From JBBWZH01 sp035544115 (GTDB taxonomy: Bacteria; Actinomycetota; Actinomycetes; Mycobacteriales; CADCTP01), in the NCBI GenBank assembly GCA_963714145.1, contig OY970235.1, positions 8,866,001 through 8,930,000 of the forward strand: a DNA stretch of 64,000 nucleotides. Direction: 5' to 3'. This document shows positions 1 through 8,360 of this stretch, piece after piece (within the stretch, counting starts at the first letter, position 1; each line of letters begins with the position of its first letter). The translations under genes and the position numbers were made by a program. The notes under the pieces are model-generated. The model saw nothing but the letters and a program-made list of their open reading frames with translations, was not told the DNA's origin and ran no database searches.

Positions 1-906
1 GACCCGGAAGTAGAACGCGTAGTCGCCCCGGTCGCCGCCGTCGTCGATCCCGGTGACCACCTGCATGTGCGTGTACTCGAGTGCCCGCGGGTCATCGCTG
101 CGGGTGAGCGTGTGCTGGGTGAACGTCGGCGCCCCGAGCATCTCGTCGGCCCGGATCAGCAGCGCCTGCGGGGTGTAGAGGTCGTCGCCGGCGCCGAGCG
201 CGCCGGCGATCCGGTCGGTCAGGGTGACTGTGACCGTGTTCAGGAAGCCGTGGTCGGAGTCCAGCGCCTCGGACGGGATGCCGAGCACCGCGCCGGCCAC
301 CTTGGCCGCCTCGGTCACCGCCTCCTGAACGGCCTTGCGGATGTCGTCCAGGTCGCCGGAGTCGTGCTCGACGAGCACGCAGTGCAGCCGGACGTTGTCC
401 GGCGGCCCCTGGTAGACCCGCTGCTCGATGGAGACGATCCGGTTGCCGTCCGGGCCCAGCTCGAACGGGTCGCCGCTCTCCGGGAACGCGAACGACTGCC
501 CGGTGTGCGAGGCCGGCACAACCACGCCGACCGCCCCCTGGATCTCGTCCACGCTCTCCTGCCGGATCCGGCACTCGATACCGGCGAACCAGATGTCGGC
601 CTGCCGGGTGCGCTTGCCGCTGGTCCGGCCGGCCGGATCGAGCTCGATCAGCCCGCCGCGGAAGTCGGCCCGGGCACCCCCGCCGTCCAGCGGGCGGATC
701 ACCGGCTGTTCGGTGGCCCGGCCGTCCGGCCCGATCGGCAGCCCGAGGCCGGACGACCGGATGCCGCCGAAGTCCTGCCAGGCCTGGGTGATCGCGGCGG
801 TGCGCAGCTGCTCGGCCAGACCGCGGTCGGGCGTGCCGGTCAGCGCCATCAGGTCGCGCAGCGAGAACGCGCCGACCCGTTCCATGATCGGCCGGGCGGT
901 CAGCAT
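1..906 (-). CDS. Hypothetical protein, C-terminus cut by the left window edge
   Basis: The minus strand stays open from an ATG at 906 to the window edge, giving at least 302 residues with no stop. The translation begins MLTARPIMERVGAFSLRDLM and looks like a real mixed alpha/beta protein, with a stretch reading HCVLVEHDSGDLDDIRKA near residue 190. I do not recognise a family. It starts 11 nt after the stop of the upstream gene (917-1552), so the two are probably co-transcribed. A second in-frame ATG lies seven codons downstream and could be the true start. No signal peptide or membrane segment is visible. The C-terminus is outside the window. Confidence 0.6.
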   Translation of the reverse strand, partial: MLTARPIMERVGAFSLRDLMALTGTPDRGLAEQLRTAAITQAWQDFGGIRSSGLGLPIGPDGRATEQPVIRPLDGGGARADFRGGLIELDPAGRTSGKRTRQADIWFAGIECRIRQESVDEIQGAVGVVVPASHTGQSFAFPESGDPFELGPDGNRIVSIEQRVYQGPPDNVRLHCVLVEHDSGDLDDIRKAVQEAVTEAAKVAGAVLGIPSEALDSDHGFLNTVTVTLTDRIAGALGAGDDLYTPQALLIRADEMLGAPTFTQHTLTRSDDPRALEYTHMQVVTGIDDGGDRGDYAFYFRV

Positions 907-916
907 GGCCGGGCCG

Positions 917-1552
917 TCACTGCAGCGCCACCAGGATCGGTACCAGCCCGGTGCCGGCCGGCAGCCCGGCCAGCGCCTTGCCGAGCACCGCGCCGAACGA
1001 ACGCTGCCGGTCGGTCGCCCGCATCGCGTGTCCGGGCCGCTCACCGGTGGTGAGCAGGTCGCCCAGCGTGATCGGGGCGGACCGGGCGTCGGCCAGGCAC
1101 CAGACCTTGCCGAACAGCGCGATCGGCACCCGGTTCCGCTCGGACTCCCGGTGGTCCAGCCGCATCGCCGGCCGGTACGTTCCGGCGCCGGAGACCACCC
1201 CGGCCACCCGCGGGTCGTACGGACCGTCGCTGGCCCGGACGCTGCCGTCCCGGTCCAGCACCATCACGGTGCCCGGGCCCGGCACCGGGCCGTCCGCGAC
1301 GTCGAAATCCTCGGCGCCGTCGGCGTTCTTGAGCAGGATGTTCACCGCGGCCGAGATCGTCCCGGTCACCTCCACGTTGCCGTCGAAGTAGCCGGCGTTC
1401 TCGCCGGGCAGGTTGTGCGCGCCGAACACGGCGGCCCGGCCGGCGGTGAGGCTGCGGCCGGACAGGATGCGTTCGGTGGTCAGGTCGGTGATCGGGCTCG
1501 GCCTGGTCGGGTCGAAGATCTCGCCCCCACCGCCGATGATCGGATGGCCCAT
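917..1552 (-). CDS. Protein with peptidase G2-like (intramolecular chaperone) C-terminal domain
   Basis: 211 residues, with a GAGGAAAGG ribosome-binding site about 8 nt before the ATG. The first half is Gly/Ala-rich beta sequence (FGAHNLPGENAGYFDGNVEV). The last ~70 residues contain KVWCLADARSAPITLGDLL, a PGHAM element and FGAVLGKAL, ending GLVPILVALQ. From memory this resembles the C-terminal autoproteolytic or chaperone-like domain (peptidase G2) found on phage tail-spike and related bacterial proteins; I cannot confirm catalytic residues. It probably forms an operon with the partial gene that follows. A structural, tail-fibre-like or self-processing protein is possible. Function is not assigned. 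Confidence 0.6.
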   Translation of the reverse strand: MGHPIIGGGGEIFDPTRPSPITDLTTERILSGRSLTAGRAAVFGAHNLPGENAGYFDGNVEVTGTISAAVNILLKNADGAEDFDVADGPVPGPGTVMVLDRDGSVRASDGPYDPRVAGVVSGAGTYRPAMRLDHRESERNRVPIALFGKVWCLADARSAPITLGDLLTTGERPGHAMRATDRQRSFGAVLGKALAGLPAGTGLVPILVALQ

Positions 1553-1567
1553 GGTGGACGCCTTTCC

Positions 1568-1930
1568 TCAGGACTGGTCCCGGTCGCGGGATGGCCCGGT
1601 CGCGGGATGGCCGGCCACGGCGTGGCCCGGTCGCGGGGTGCGCGCCCCGGTGCAAGCGTTGCGTCCCGGCCAGGGGCGCGGAACCTGGCTGCCCCTGCAC
1701 CCGGCTTCAGGGCCAGCCCGCAACGTCCCGCCGCCAACCGGCCCAACCGGCCCAACCGACCCAACTGGCCACCGGCGGGCCGGCCCGTCCAGCCGGCCCA
1801 GCCGATCCAGCCGGCCGGCCCGTCCAGCCGGGCCAGCCAGGTCAGCCGGGCCGGCCGATCCAGCCGGGTCAGCCGGCCCAGCCGGGCCAGCCGGGTCAGC
1901 CGGCCAACCGGCCACGGGCGGGCCGGCGGC
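1568..1930. repeat. GC-rich degenerate tandem repeats between genes
   Basis: This 413-bp space between the response regulator stop and the peptidase G2-like gene holds no credible gene. It is built of short degenerate repeats. One block repeats CCCGGTCGCGGGATGG. A second has CCGGCCCAAC units. A third has 9-10 bp CCAGCCGG(G/C)(C/T) units through about 1920. The repeats can pair with each other on one strand. Open frames across it in several registers are low-complexity Pro/Ala/Gly/Arg only. Confidence 0.7.
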
Positions 1931-1965
1931 TGGAGTGCTGGCTCAGCCGGGCGGAGCGGCCGGGG

Positions 1966-2721
1966 TCAGGCGTCCGCGCTGCGCAGGTGGGTGAGGACGG
2001 CGAGGACCCGGCGGTGGTCGTCCGGCTCGTCCGGCAGGTCGAGGCGCTGGAAGATCCGGCGGACGTGCGACTCGACCGTCTTCGGGCCCAGCCGCAAGGT
2101 GCGGGCGATCGCGTCGTTCGACCGGCCCTCGGCCATCAGCGCCAGCACCTCACGCTCGCGCTGGCTGAGCGCGGCCCACCGGCCGTCCCGATGGCGGGCG
2201 CCGAGCATGGCGCTGACGATCTCCGGGTCGAGCACGCAGCCGCCGGCGGCGACCCGGCGCACCGCGGCCAGGAACTCGTCCACCGCGCCGACCCGCTCCT
2301 TGAGCAGGTAGCCGACGCCGCGGGCGTCCGCGCCGAGCAGTTGCCGCAGGTACTGCACCTCGACGTGCTGGGAGAGCAGCAGCACCCCGAGCCCGGGATG
2401 GCCGGCCCGCAGCTCGACCGCGGCGCGCAGGCCTTCCAGCCGGTGCGTCGGCGGCATCCGGATGTCCACGATGGCCACCTCCGGCGCGGTCGCCGCGACC
2501 GCCGCACGCAGCGCGGACGCGTCGCCGACCTGGGCCGCGACGATCAGCCCGGCCCGCTCCAGCAGCGCCGCCAGCGCCTCCCGCAGCAGCACCGCGTCCT
2601 CGGCGATGACGACCCGGAGCCGGCCCGTTCCCGCCGCTCCGCCGGTCTCATCGGGAACGCCCGGGCCGGGCCGGCCGGCCGTCGGGCCGGGCGCGGTCGG
2701 GCCAGGGTCGGGCGCGGTCAT
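1966..2721 (-). CDS. NarL/FixJ-family response regulator
   Basis: 251 residues. A Pro-rich N-terminal leader of about 30 residues precedes a receiver domain (LRVVIAEDAVLLREAL), with the phospho-acceptor Asp in VDIRMPP. The C-terminal LuxR-type helix-turn-helix is LSQREREVLALMAEG followed by TVESHVRRIF. It controls transcription in response to the histidine kinase encoded immediately upstream, whose stop overlaps this ATG (ATGA). The extended leader could mean the true start lies further in, near the receiver. The target is unknown. Downstream lies only repeat DNA. Confidence 0.93.
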   Translation of the reverse strand: MTAPDPGPTAPGPTAGRPGPGVPDETGGAAGTGRLRVVIAEDAVLLREALAALLERAGLIVAAQVGDASALRAAVAATAPEVAIVDIRMPPTHRLEGLRAAVELRAGHPGLGVLLLSQHVEVQYLRQLLGADARGVGYLLKERVGAVDEFLAAVRRVAAGGCVLDPEIVSAMLGARHRDGRWAALSQREREVLALMAEGRSNDAIARTLRLGPKTVESHVRRIFQRLDLPDEPDDHRRVLAVLTHLRSADA

Positions 2722-4466
2722 GCCGGGCTCCGGGGCAGCCGGGCGGAGACGACGGTGCCGGCGCCGGGGCTGCTGCGGACGGCCAGCTCACCGTCCAGCG
2801 CGAGCACCCGGTCGCGCAGGCCGCGCAGGCCGTGGGTGGCTCCGGTGAGCACCGCGCCGACCCCGTCGTCGCCGACCTCCACCTGCAGTTGGCCGCCATC
2901 GCCGCGGATGTCCACCCGGACCACCGACGCGTCCGCATGCTTGAGCGCGTTGGTCAGCGCCTCGCCGACAACCAGGTAGGCGGTGGACTCCACCGCCGGA
3001 TGCAGCCGGGGCAGCTCGCCGGCCCGCAGTTCGACCCGGATCGGCGACCGCTCGGCCAGCTCGCGCAGCGCCGGTACCAGCCCGGCGTCGCCCAGGATCG
3101 CCGGCCGGATCCCGTGCGCCAGCGCCCGTACCTCCCGCAGCGCGTCCTCCAGCGCGCTCGCCGCCCCCGCCAGCAACCCCGCCGCCTCGGCGGTGCCCGC
3201 ATCCCGGGACGCCAGCCGGACGCCGACCAGGGCGGCCACCAGGCCGGGCTGGACGCTGTCGTGCAGGTCGCGCTCCATCCGTTCGCGCTCCGCGTCGGCG
3301 GCCGCGACGATCCGGGCCCGGGACGCGCGGACCTCGGCCAGCTGCGCCCCCACCTCGGCGGCCAGCCGCTGGTTGTCCAGCGCCAGCCCGGCCGCGGCGA
3401 TCACGCCGCGCAGCAGGTGGCCGTCCTCGCGCAGCGTCTCGTCGTGCGCGATCGCCGCGACCCGGCGGCCGTCCCGCTCGACCAGGCTGATCGCGCGGCC
3501 CGGCCCGGCCGCCGGCAGCGCGGCGCCGTCGGCGGCCAGGTAGCCGCCGTCGACCCAGTAGCCGACCCGGGCGGTCGGATCGCCGAGCGCGTCCGCGAGC
3601 AGCCGGTCCAGCCGGGCCGCCGAGCAGGGCGACCGCAGCTGTTCGACCAGCCGGCCGACCGCGCCCTGCCCGGACCGCAGCCGCAGCACGCCGAGCCCGA
3701 ACGCGACCGGCAGCAGGCAGGCGGCGAGCTGGTAGCCGCCGAGGAACAGGTCGTACAGCGGGTCGCTGACCGGCCGGGCCAGCCCGGCGGCAGCCGCGGC
3801 CGCGGAACCGGCGACCGAGCAGCCGAGCACCGGCCCGAGCACCCGGCGCGCCCCGGCCCCGGCCGCCCGCCAGCGCAGCGCCAGCACCGCGATGATCGTC
3901 GCCGAGACCGGCAGCGCGGCCAGGTCGACCAGGTCGTCCGGCCACTGCTGCTCGCTGATCAGCAACAGGTTCGGGGTCCGGGTGCCGGTGAACAGTTCGG
4001 CCACCGGCACCAGGCCGAACCCGATCGCGTACCCGGCCGCGGCCAGGTAGCGCTCGCCGGCGCGGTGCAGCCGGCCGGACGGGAACACCAGCACCAGGTT
4101 GACCAGGAACCCGGTGGACGCGCTGCGCAGCAGCAGCCCGATCGTGTGCGGCACCGGGCCGGCGGCGAACTGGATGTCCTCGGCGGCGACGCCGATCCCG
4201 ACCGCGATCATCAGCAGGCCGCACCGGTTGTCCGGCCGGCGGGCCTGCGCGGCGACGCCCGCGACCAGGTAGAGCAACCCGGTCAGGCTGCTCAGCGCGA
4301 TGTCGAGGGCGGGGTGGGTGCCGTCGGCCAGCTTCAGCGCGAGCACCCAGCCGGCCAGCCCGGCGCCGGCCGCGGCCAGCCCGTACGGCGCTACCGGCGA
4401 CCCGCCCGGCCCGCGCATGATTCCCGCCTGCGTTCCATGCCTGGCTCGCTCCACCGGCTCGGCCAC
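2718..4466 (-). CDS. Membrane sensor histidine kinase (HisKA_3 type)
   Basis: 582 residues. The N-terminal ~270 residues contain about eight hydrophobic segments, so the sensor is an integral membrane module. A GAF-like stretch follows. The dimerisation/phospho-acceptor helix contains RMERDLHDSVQ near residue 400, with His as the phosphorylation site. The HATPase domain near the C-terminus has GEALTNALKHA and VGDDGVGA. It should autophosphorylate and pass phosphate to the NarL-type regulator whose start overlaps its stop. An internal ATG (MRGPGGSPVAPYG) about 15 codons in is an alternative start. The stimulus cannot be read from sequence. Confidence 0.93.
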   Translation of the reverse strand: MAEPVERARHGTQAGIMRGPGGSPVAPYGLAAAGAGLAGWVLALKLADGTHPALDIALSSLTGLLYLVAGVAAQARRPDNRCGLLMIAVGIGVAAEDIQFAAGPVPHTIGLLLRSASTGFLVNLVLVFPSGRLHRAGERYLAAAGYAIGFGLVPVAELFTGTRTPNLLLISEQQWPDDLVDLAALPVSATIIAVLALRWRAAGAGARRVLGPVLGCSVAGSAAAAAAGLARPVSDPLYDLFLGGYQLAACLLPVAFGLGVLRLRSGQGAVGRLVEQLRSPCSAARLDRLLADALGDPTARVGYWVDGGYLAADGAALPAAGPGRAISLVERDGRRVAAIAHDETLREDGHLLRGVIAAAGLALDNQRLAAEVGAQLAEVRASRARIVAAADAERERMERDLHDSVQPGLVAALVGVRLASRDAGTAEAAGLLAGAASALEDALREVRALAHGIRPAILGDAGLVPALRELAERSPIRVELRAGELPRLHPAVESTAYLVVGEALTNALKHADASVVRVDIRGDGGQLQVEVGDDGVGAVLTGATHGLRGLRDRVLALDGELAVRSSPGAGTVVSARLPRSPA

Positions 4467-4560
4467 GTCGGTTGCGCTGCCGAGTCTGGCAGAACCCGCC
4501 GTGCCGCCCGGCCGGAACGTCCCGATCCGGACCGCTCGGGCAGCGTGCCGGGGTAACGAG

Positions 4561-4598
4561 CCGAGCCGGCGGTGCCTCCCCAGGCACCGCCGGCTCGG
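4561..4598 (-). terminator. Perfect 17-bp hairpin downstream of the ScyD-like gene
   Basis: The arms CCGAGCCGGCGGTGCCT (4561-4577) and AGGCACCGCCGGCTCGG (4582-4598) are perfectly complementary around a CCCC loop. It sits just after the stop of the gene ending at 4613 and before the kinase start at 4466. No T-run follows, as is common for actinobacterial hairpin terminators. Confidence 0.75.
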
Positions 4599-4612
4599 TG
4601 GTCAGGCCGCCG

Positions 4613-5824
4613 TCACGGCAGCCGGACGCTCACCACCTGGCCCTGGCCGGCCAGCACGCTGAAGTTCGTCACGTAGGCGCGGCCGTCCCGGCCGACCGCG
4701 ACGCCGCCCGGCTGCACCAGGCCGTCCTTCGCGACGAGCGTCTTGTGCCCGTGCCGGTCGACCACCCAGAGGGCACCGGGTGACGCCGGGTCCAGCAGGC
4801 TGTTGGTGGCGATCTCGAGGACGACGAGCCGGCCCTTGCGGTCGAAGTCGACGTCGATGATGTTGGTGAAGCCGCTGGCGACGACCCGCGGCGCGTGCCC
4901 CGGCACCAGCCGGTAGACGCTGGCCGCGCCGACCGGGAACGGGAACCCGGTCAGCTGCCCGACGTAGTAGGCGCCGTCCGGGCCGCGGGTGATCGAGTTC
5001 GGCACCGCCTGCATCGGGACCTTGGTACCGGCCGGCAGGCCGAGGAACGGCGGCGCGTCCACCAGCTTGGCGGGCAGCACGGAGACCAGCGAGACCCGCC
5101 CGCGCTGGCTGACCGACAGCACGTCGTTGCCGCCGGCGTCGGCCACCAGCAGGCTGCCGTGCGGGCCCCAGGTCAGCGCGTACGGGTTGGTGTCGAAGGC
5201 CGAGCCCGGGTCGGCGGCGTCGGGATTGGTCAGCTCGAACGCGCCGACGTCGGCACCGACCCGGTAGCGGTTGTGCCGGGCGTCCATCCAGATCAGGTGG
5301 CCCGTGTAGGGCACCGCGGCCGCCGGCGTGGTGGCGGCCACATCGCGCGGGTCGCAGCCGCAGCCGACGATGCCGGCGAGCTGGCCGGACGGGCCGACCG
5401 CCACCGAGGTGACGCCGCCCGCGCCGGCCCCGGAGGCGTCGGCGATCGAGGGCAGTCCGGTGACGACCCGGCGCTGGTGCCCGCCGGTGATCCTGGTGAT
5501 CGCGGAGGTCCGGCCGAAGCAGTTGATGACCGGCTCGCCGGTCTCCGGGTTGGTGGTGCTCACACAGGACGCGGTCGCCGGGTTCGTCGCGCCGCGGCCG
5601 GACTCGGCTACGTACAGCGCGCCGTCCGGGCCGAGCGTGATGCCACGCGGGTTGTCCAGGCCGGTGGCGACGACCCGCAGGTCTGGCCCGGCCGGGCCGC
5701 CGTGCGCGCCGGCCGGTGCGGCGCCCAGCGCCCCGACCGTAACGGCGGCCGCGGCCACCGCCAGCACCCGCCGGGTAACACGTCTGCGCGGCTGGCCGGG
5801 CAACTGCTCGCTGCTTGGGATCAT
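4613..5824 (-). CDS. Secreted ScyD/ScyE-like NHL-type propeller protein
   Basis: 403 residues from the ATG at 5824, chosen because GGAGG lies six bases upstream; a start at 5890 would lack this site. A twin-Arg/Arg-rich N-terminus (QPRRRVTRRVLAVAAAAV) followed by a hydrophobic stretch and APAGAHG is a signal peptide. The mature part has repeated propeller blades such as DNPRGITLGPDGALYVAESG, PYALTWGPHGSLLVADAGGN and PGGVAVGRDGRAYVTNFS. This pattern is typical of the ScyD/ScyE family and SMP-30/NHL-like extracellular proteins. Substrate and enzymatic activity are unknown. It appears monocistronic, with a strong hairpin behind it. Confidence 0.85.
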   Translation of the reverse strand: MIPSSEQLPGQPRRRVTRRVLAVAAAAVTVGALGAAPAGAHGGPAGPDLRVVATGLDNPRGITLGPDGALYVAESGRGATNPATASCVSTTNPETGEPVINCFGRTSAITRITGGHQRRVVTGLPSIADASGAGAGGVTSVAVGPSGQLAGIVGCGCDPRDVAATTPAAAVPYTGHLIWMDARHNRYRVGADVGAFELTNPDAADPGSAFDTNPYALTWGPHGSLLVADAGGNDVLSVSQRGRVSLVSVLPAKLVDAPPFLGLPAGTKVPMQAVPNSITRGPDGAYYVGQLTGFPFPVGAASVYRLVPGHAPRVVASGFTNIIDVDFDRKGRLVVLEIATNSLLDPASPGALWVVDRHGHKTLVAKDGLVQPGGVAVGRDGRAYVTNFSVLAGQGQVVSVRLP

Positions 5825-6138
5825 GAGGTTCCTCCGTCGCGGCGGTCGCACCCGGCCGGGCGCGCTCGCGAACCCCCGCTGAGCCGGCATCCTGCTGGAG
5901 TGACGGAGCCCACAGTGGGCTTTGCGCGCTGTTACGACAGTCGCGGGCGGTGGCCGCCCGCCACCTGGTCTACCGCCGCGGACACCCTCCTGGACGGCCG
6001 TGCCGGTGCCGGCCGGTTACCGCTCCGGCGGCCGGCTCATCCCCGCCCGTACCGCAATCCGCCCAGCTCGGCAGGCCTGCGCCGGGTTCTGCCGGGGTGC
6101 CCGCGGTGTGGCCGGTGGCGGAAATGGCCGCCGCGCCG
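5825..6138. other. Gene-free spacer upstream of the ScyD-like gene
   Basis: About 310 bp lie between the ScyD-like start and the end of the next minus-strand gene. It holds the Shine-Dalgarno site at 5831-5835 and a 13-bp near-palindrome, GCCCACAGTGGGC (5908-5920), which carries the dispersed CCACAGTGG core. The rest is ordinary GC-rich sequence with no further structure I can support. Confidence 0.6.
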
Positions 6139-6885
6139 CTAGGCGTCCCGGCCCTCCACCACGATCACCGCGAGCACGAACAGCACCACGGTGTACCCGC
6201 AGAACAGGGCAAACCCGCCCCAGGGGGAGATCAGGTCGGAGTCCTCCGGCTGGGTGATCCGGGCGCCGGCGTTGAACGGCAGGTACTGCGCGAAGGTCCG
6301 GGTCCGGTCGAAGCCGAGCAGCGTCTTCTCGATCGCGAGCGACAGCAGCGCCAGGATCGTGATCGCGGCCGGGCTGTTCCGCAGCAGCGCGCCGAGGGAG
6401 AGCGCCAGCACCGCGGCCGCCGCGAAGAACATCGGCAGCCCCCAGACCACCCGCAGCGCGCCGTCCGCGGCGAGGTCCAGTTCCCAGCCGGCCGGCAGCA
6501 GCGGCTTGGACACGAACACGCACAGCCAGGCGGTCAGCGTGCCGACCACGAACGCGACCGTGCCGGTGACCACCGCCTTGGCCAGCATCACCTGCCAGCG
6601 GTGCGGGGTCGCGGCCAGCGTCATCCGGATCTGGCCGAACCGGTACTCCCCGGTGCTGACCACCACGCCCATCACCATCACCGCGATCAGCGCGATCAGC
6701 GACGCGGCCAGGAACAGCACGGCCAGGATGTCGACGGTGTCCTCGGCGCTGCCGGAGACGTTCGCCGCGATCAGGATCGCCACGCCCAGCGAGATGCCGA
6801 CCGCGGCCGCGATCGACCACCAGGTCGACCGCAGCGTGGTCAGCTTGATCTGCTCGGCCCGGATCGCCTGCAACATTCCGGTCAC
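6139..6885 (-). CDS. ABC-2 type transporter permease
   Basis: 248 residues with six hydrophobic segments, including SIAAAVGISLGVAILIAANV, LIALIAVMVMGVVVS and GFALFCGYTVVLFVLAVIVV. The N-terminal sequence IRAEQIKLTTLRSTWWSI is characteristic of ABC-2 permeases paired with a separate ATPase. It is translationally coupled to the upstream ATPase (stop/start overlap at 6882-6885) and should form an exporter with it in the plasma membrane. The second Met (MLQAIRAEQ), three codons on, is an equally plausible start. Cargo is unknown. Confidence 0.9.
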   Translation of the reverse strand: MTGMLQAIRAEQIKLTTLRSTWWSIAAAVGISLGVAILIAANVSGSAEDTVDILAVLFLAASLIALIAVMVMGVVVSTGEYRFGQIRMTLAATPHRWQVMLAKAVVTGTVAFVVGTLTAWLCVFVSKPLLPAGWELDLAADGALRVVWGLPMFFAAAAVLALSLGALLRNSPAAITILALLSLAIEKTLLGFDRTRTFAQYLPFNAGARITQPEDSDLISPWGGFALFCGYTVVLFVLAVIVVEGRDA

Positions 6886-8270
6886 CCCTGCCCGTGCGGC
6901 TGGTTAGGGCTGCCGCCCTGGTTCTGGTTCTGGCCCGGTTGCCCGCCGCCCGGCGCGGCTCCGCCGCCGGACGTGGCTCCGCCGGTGGGCGTGGCTCCGC
7001 CGGCCGGCGTGGCTCCGCCGGCGGGGGAGGCTCCGCCGGCGGGGGAGCCGAATCCGGACGGGGGGCCGTAGCTGCCCGGCGCCCGGCCGGACGGGGTGCC
7101 GTAGCTGCCCGGGGTGCCGTAGCCGGGCGGTGCGCCGTAACCGGCCGGAGCGCCGTAGCCACCGGTGCCGGGCTGCGCGGCATACCCCGGCGGGCCGCCG
7201 TACCCCGGCTGCGGTCCGTACCCCGGCTGCGGTCCGTACCCCGGCTGCGGTCCGTACCCCGGCTGGGGCCCGTACCCCGGCGGCCCGTATCCCGGCTGGG
7301 GGGCGTACCCGGGCTGCGGTCCGTACCCCGGCTGGGGCGCGTAGCCGGGTGCCGCGCCGGGCGGGGTGGCACCGGCCTGGAACTCGCTGGCGCCGCGGGT
7401 GATGGCGAGGAACGCCTCCTCCAGCGAGGCCCGCTGCGGGGACAGCTCGTGCAGCACGATGCTGTTCGCGGCGGCCAGCTCGCCGATGGCGACGCCGTCC
7501 CCGCCGCGGACCGCCAACGCGCCGTCCGGCTCCCGGGACGTGGTCAGCCCCTTGCCGGCCAGCAGCGGCTCGAGCTGGTCCAGCTGCGGGCTGCGGACCC
7601 GGACGAACGTCTGCGCGCTGCGGTCCAGGAACTCGCTGGTCGGCACGTCCGCGATCAGCCGGCCGCGACCGATGATCACCAGATGGTCCGCGGTGACCGC
7701 CATCTCGGACAGCAGGTGGCTGGAGACGAACACGGTGCGGCCCTGCGCGGCGTAGCTCTTCATGAACTGCCGGATCCAGAGGATGCCCTCCGGGTCCAGC
7801 CCGTTCACCGGCTCGTCCAGCAGCAGGATCGGTGGGTCGCCGAGCAGCGCGGTGGCCAGCCCGAGCCGCTGCGCCATGCCCAGGGAGAAGCCGCCGGCCC
7901 GCTTGTTCGCGACCGCGGACAGGCCGACGGTCTCCAGCACCTCGCTCACCCGGCGGGCCGGGATGCCGTTGCTGGCGGCCACCCAGCGCAGGTGGTGGCG
8001 CGCCTTCCGGCCCGGGTGGAAGCTCTTCGCCTCCAGCAGCGCGCCGACGTGCCGGACCGGATGCGTCAGTTGCGGGTAGCGCCGGCCGTCGATCAGGATC
8101 GAGCCCTGCGCCGGCCGGTCCAGGCCCAGCATCATCCGCATGGTGGTCGACTTCCCGGCCCCGTTCGGGCCGAGGAACCCGGTCACCCGGCCCGGCTGGA
8201 CGGCGAAGGACAGCCCGTCCACCGCGAGCGTGTTGCCGTACCACTTGCTGACGCCCTGTACCTCGATCAC
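6882..8270 (-). CDS. ABC transporter ATP-binding protein with long Gly/Tyr/Pro-rich tail
   Basis: 462 residues. Residues 1-300 are a normal ABC-2 exporter ATPase: Walker A GPNGAGKST, signature FSLGMAQRLGLA, Walker B ILLLDEPVNGLD and switch His in SSHLL. The last ~160 residues are low complexity: repeats of PGYGPQ, then Gly/Ser/Tyr-rich sequence, then (G)GATPAGGA-like units, ending PNQPHGQG. Such a tail is unusual on a cytosolic ATPase and looks disordered, prion-like or adhesive. Its stop overlaps the start of the permease. The gene diverges from the PadR regulator at 8361, with a putative operator between them. Confidence 0.92.
   Translation of the reverse strand: MIEVQGVSKWYGNTLAVDGLSFAVQPGRVTGFLGPNGAGKSTTMRMMLGLDRPAQGSILIDGRRYPQLTHPVRHVGALLEAKSFHPGRKARHHLRWVAASNGIPARRVSEVLETVGLSAVANKRAGGFSLGMAQRLGLATALLGDPPILLLDEPVNGLDPEGILWIRQFMKSYAAQGRTVFVSSHLLSEMAVTADHLVIIGRGRLIADVPTSEFLDRSAQTFVRVRSPQLDQLEPLLAGKGLTTSREPDGALAVRGGDGVAIGELAAANSIVLHELSPQRASLEEAFLAITRGASEFQAGATPPGAAPGYAPQPGYGPQPGYAPQPGYGPPGYGPQPGYGPQPGYGPQPGYGPQPGYGGPPGYAAQPGTGGYGAPAGYGAPPGYGTPGSYGTPSGRAPGSYGPPSGFGSPAGGASPAGGATPAGGATPTGGATSGGGAAPGGGQPGQNQNQGGSPNQPHGQG
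6930..7370. repeat. In-frame 18-bp and 15-24 bp repeats encoding the ATPase tail
   Basis: On the plus strand the unit GGCTGCGGTCCGTACCCC recurs with small changes from about 7190 to 7340, encoding PGYGPQ on the minus strand. A second family (GGCGTGGCTCCGCCGGCC-like) lies at 6955-7050. All changes keep the frame open. There are no unique spacers, so this is a coding minisatellite and not a CRISPR. Confidence 0.85.
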
Positions 8271-8333
8271 GGACGATGACCATACCCACTCCGTGCGACC
8301 ACCGGGCCGGCCGGCATCGCTGCGCTCCTGCAG

Positions 8334-8351
8334 TTATGCAAGTTGTACTAA
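8334..8351. promoter_or_regulatory. Putative PadR operator between divergent genes
   Basis: TTATGCAAGTTGTACTAA lies 10-27 bp before the padR-like ATG. Its right half, AGTTGTACTAA, is repeated exactly at 9078-9088 upstream of the second ABC operon. TACTAAT here could also be a -10 element, in which case the regulator mRNA would be nearly leaderless; no ribosome-binding site is visible. A repressor bound here could also affect the divergent exporter that starts at 8270. Confidence 0.5.
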
Positions 8352-8360
8352 TCTTGTGGC

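Noticed and set aside
2832..4556. 574-codon plus-strand frame opposite the histidine kinase
   Set aside because: The minus strand encodes an unmistakable kinase; the plus-strand translation is repetitive Arg/Gln/Gly/Ala sequence.
7190..7350. Possible CRISPR array
   Set aside because: Units are 15-18 bp, contiguous and coding (PGYGPQ), with no unique spacers.
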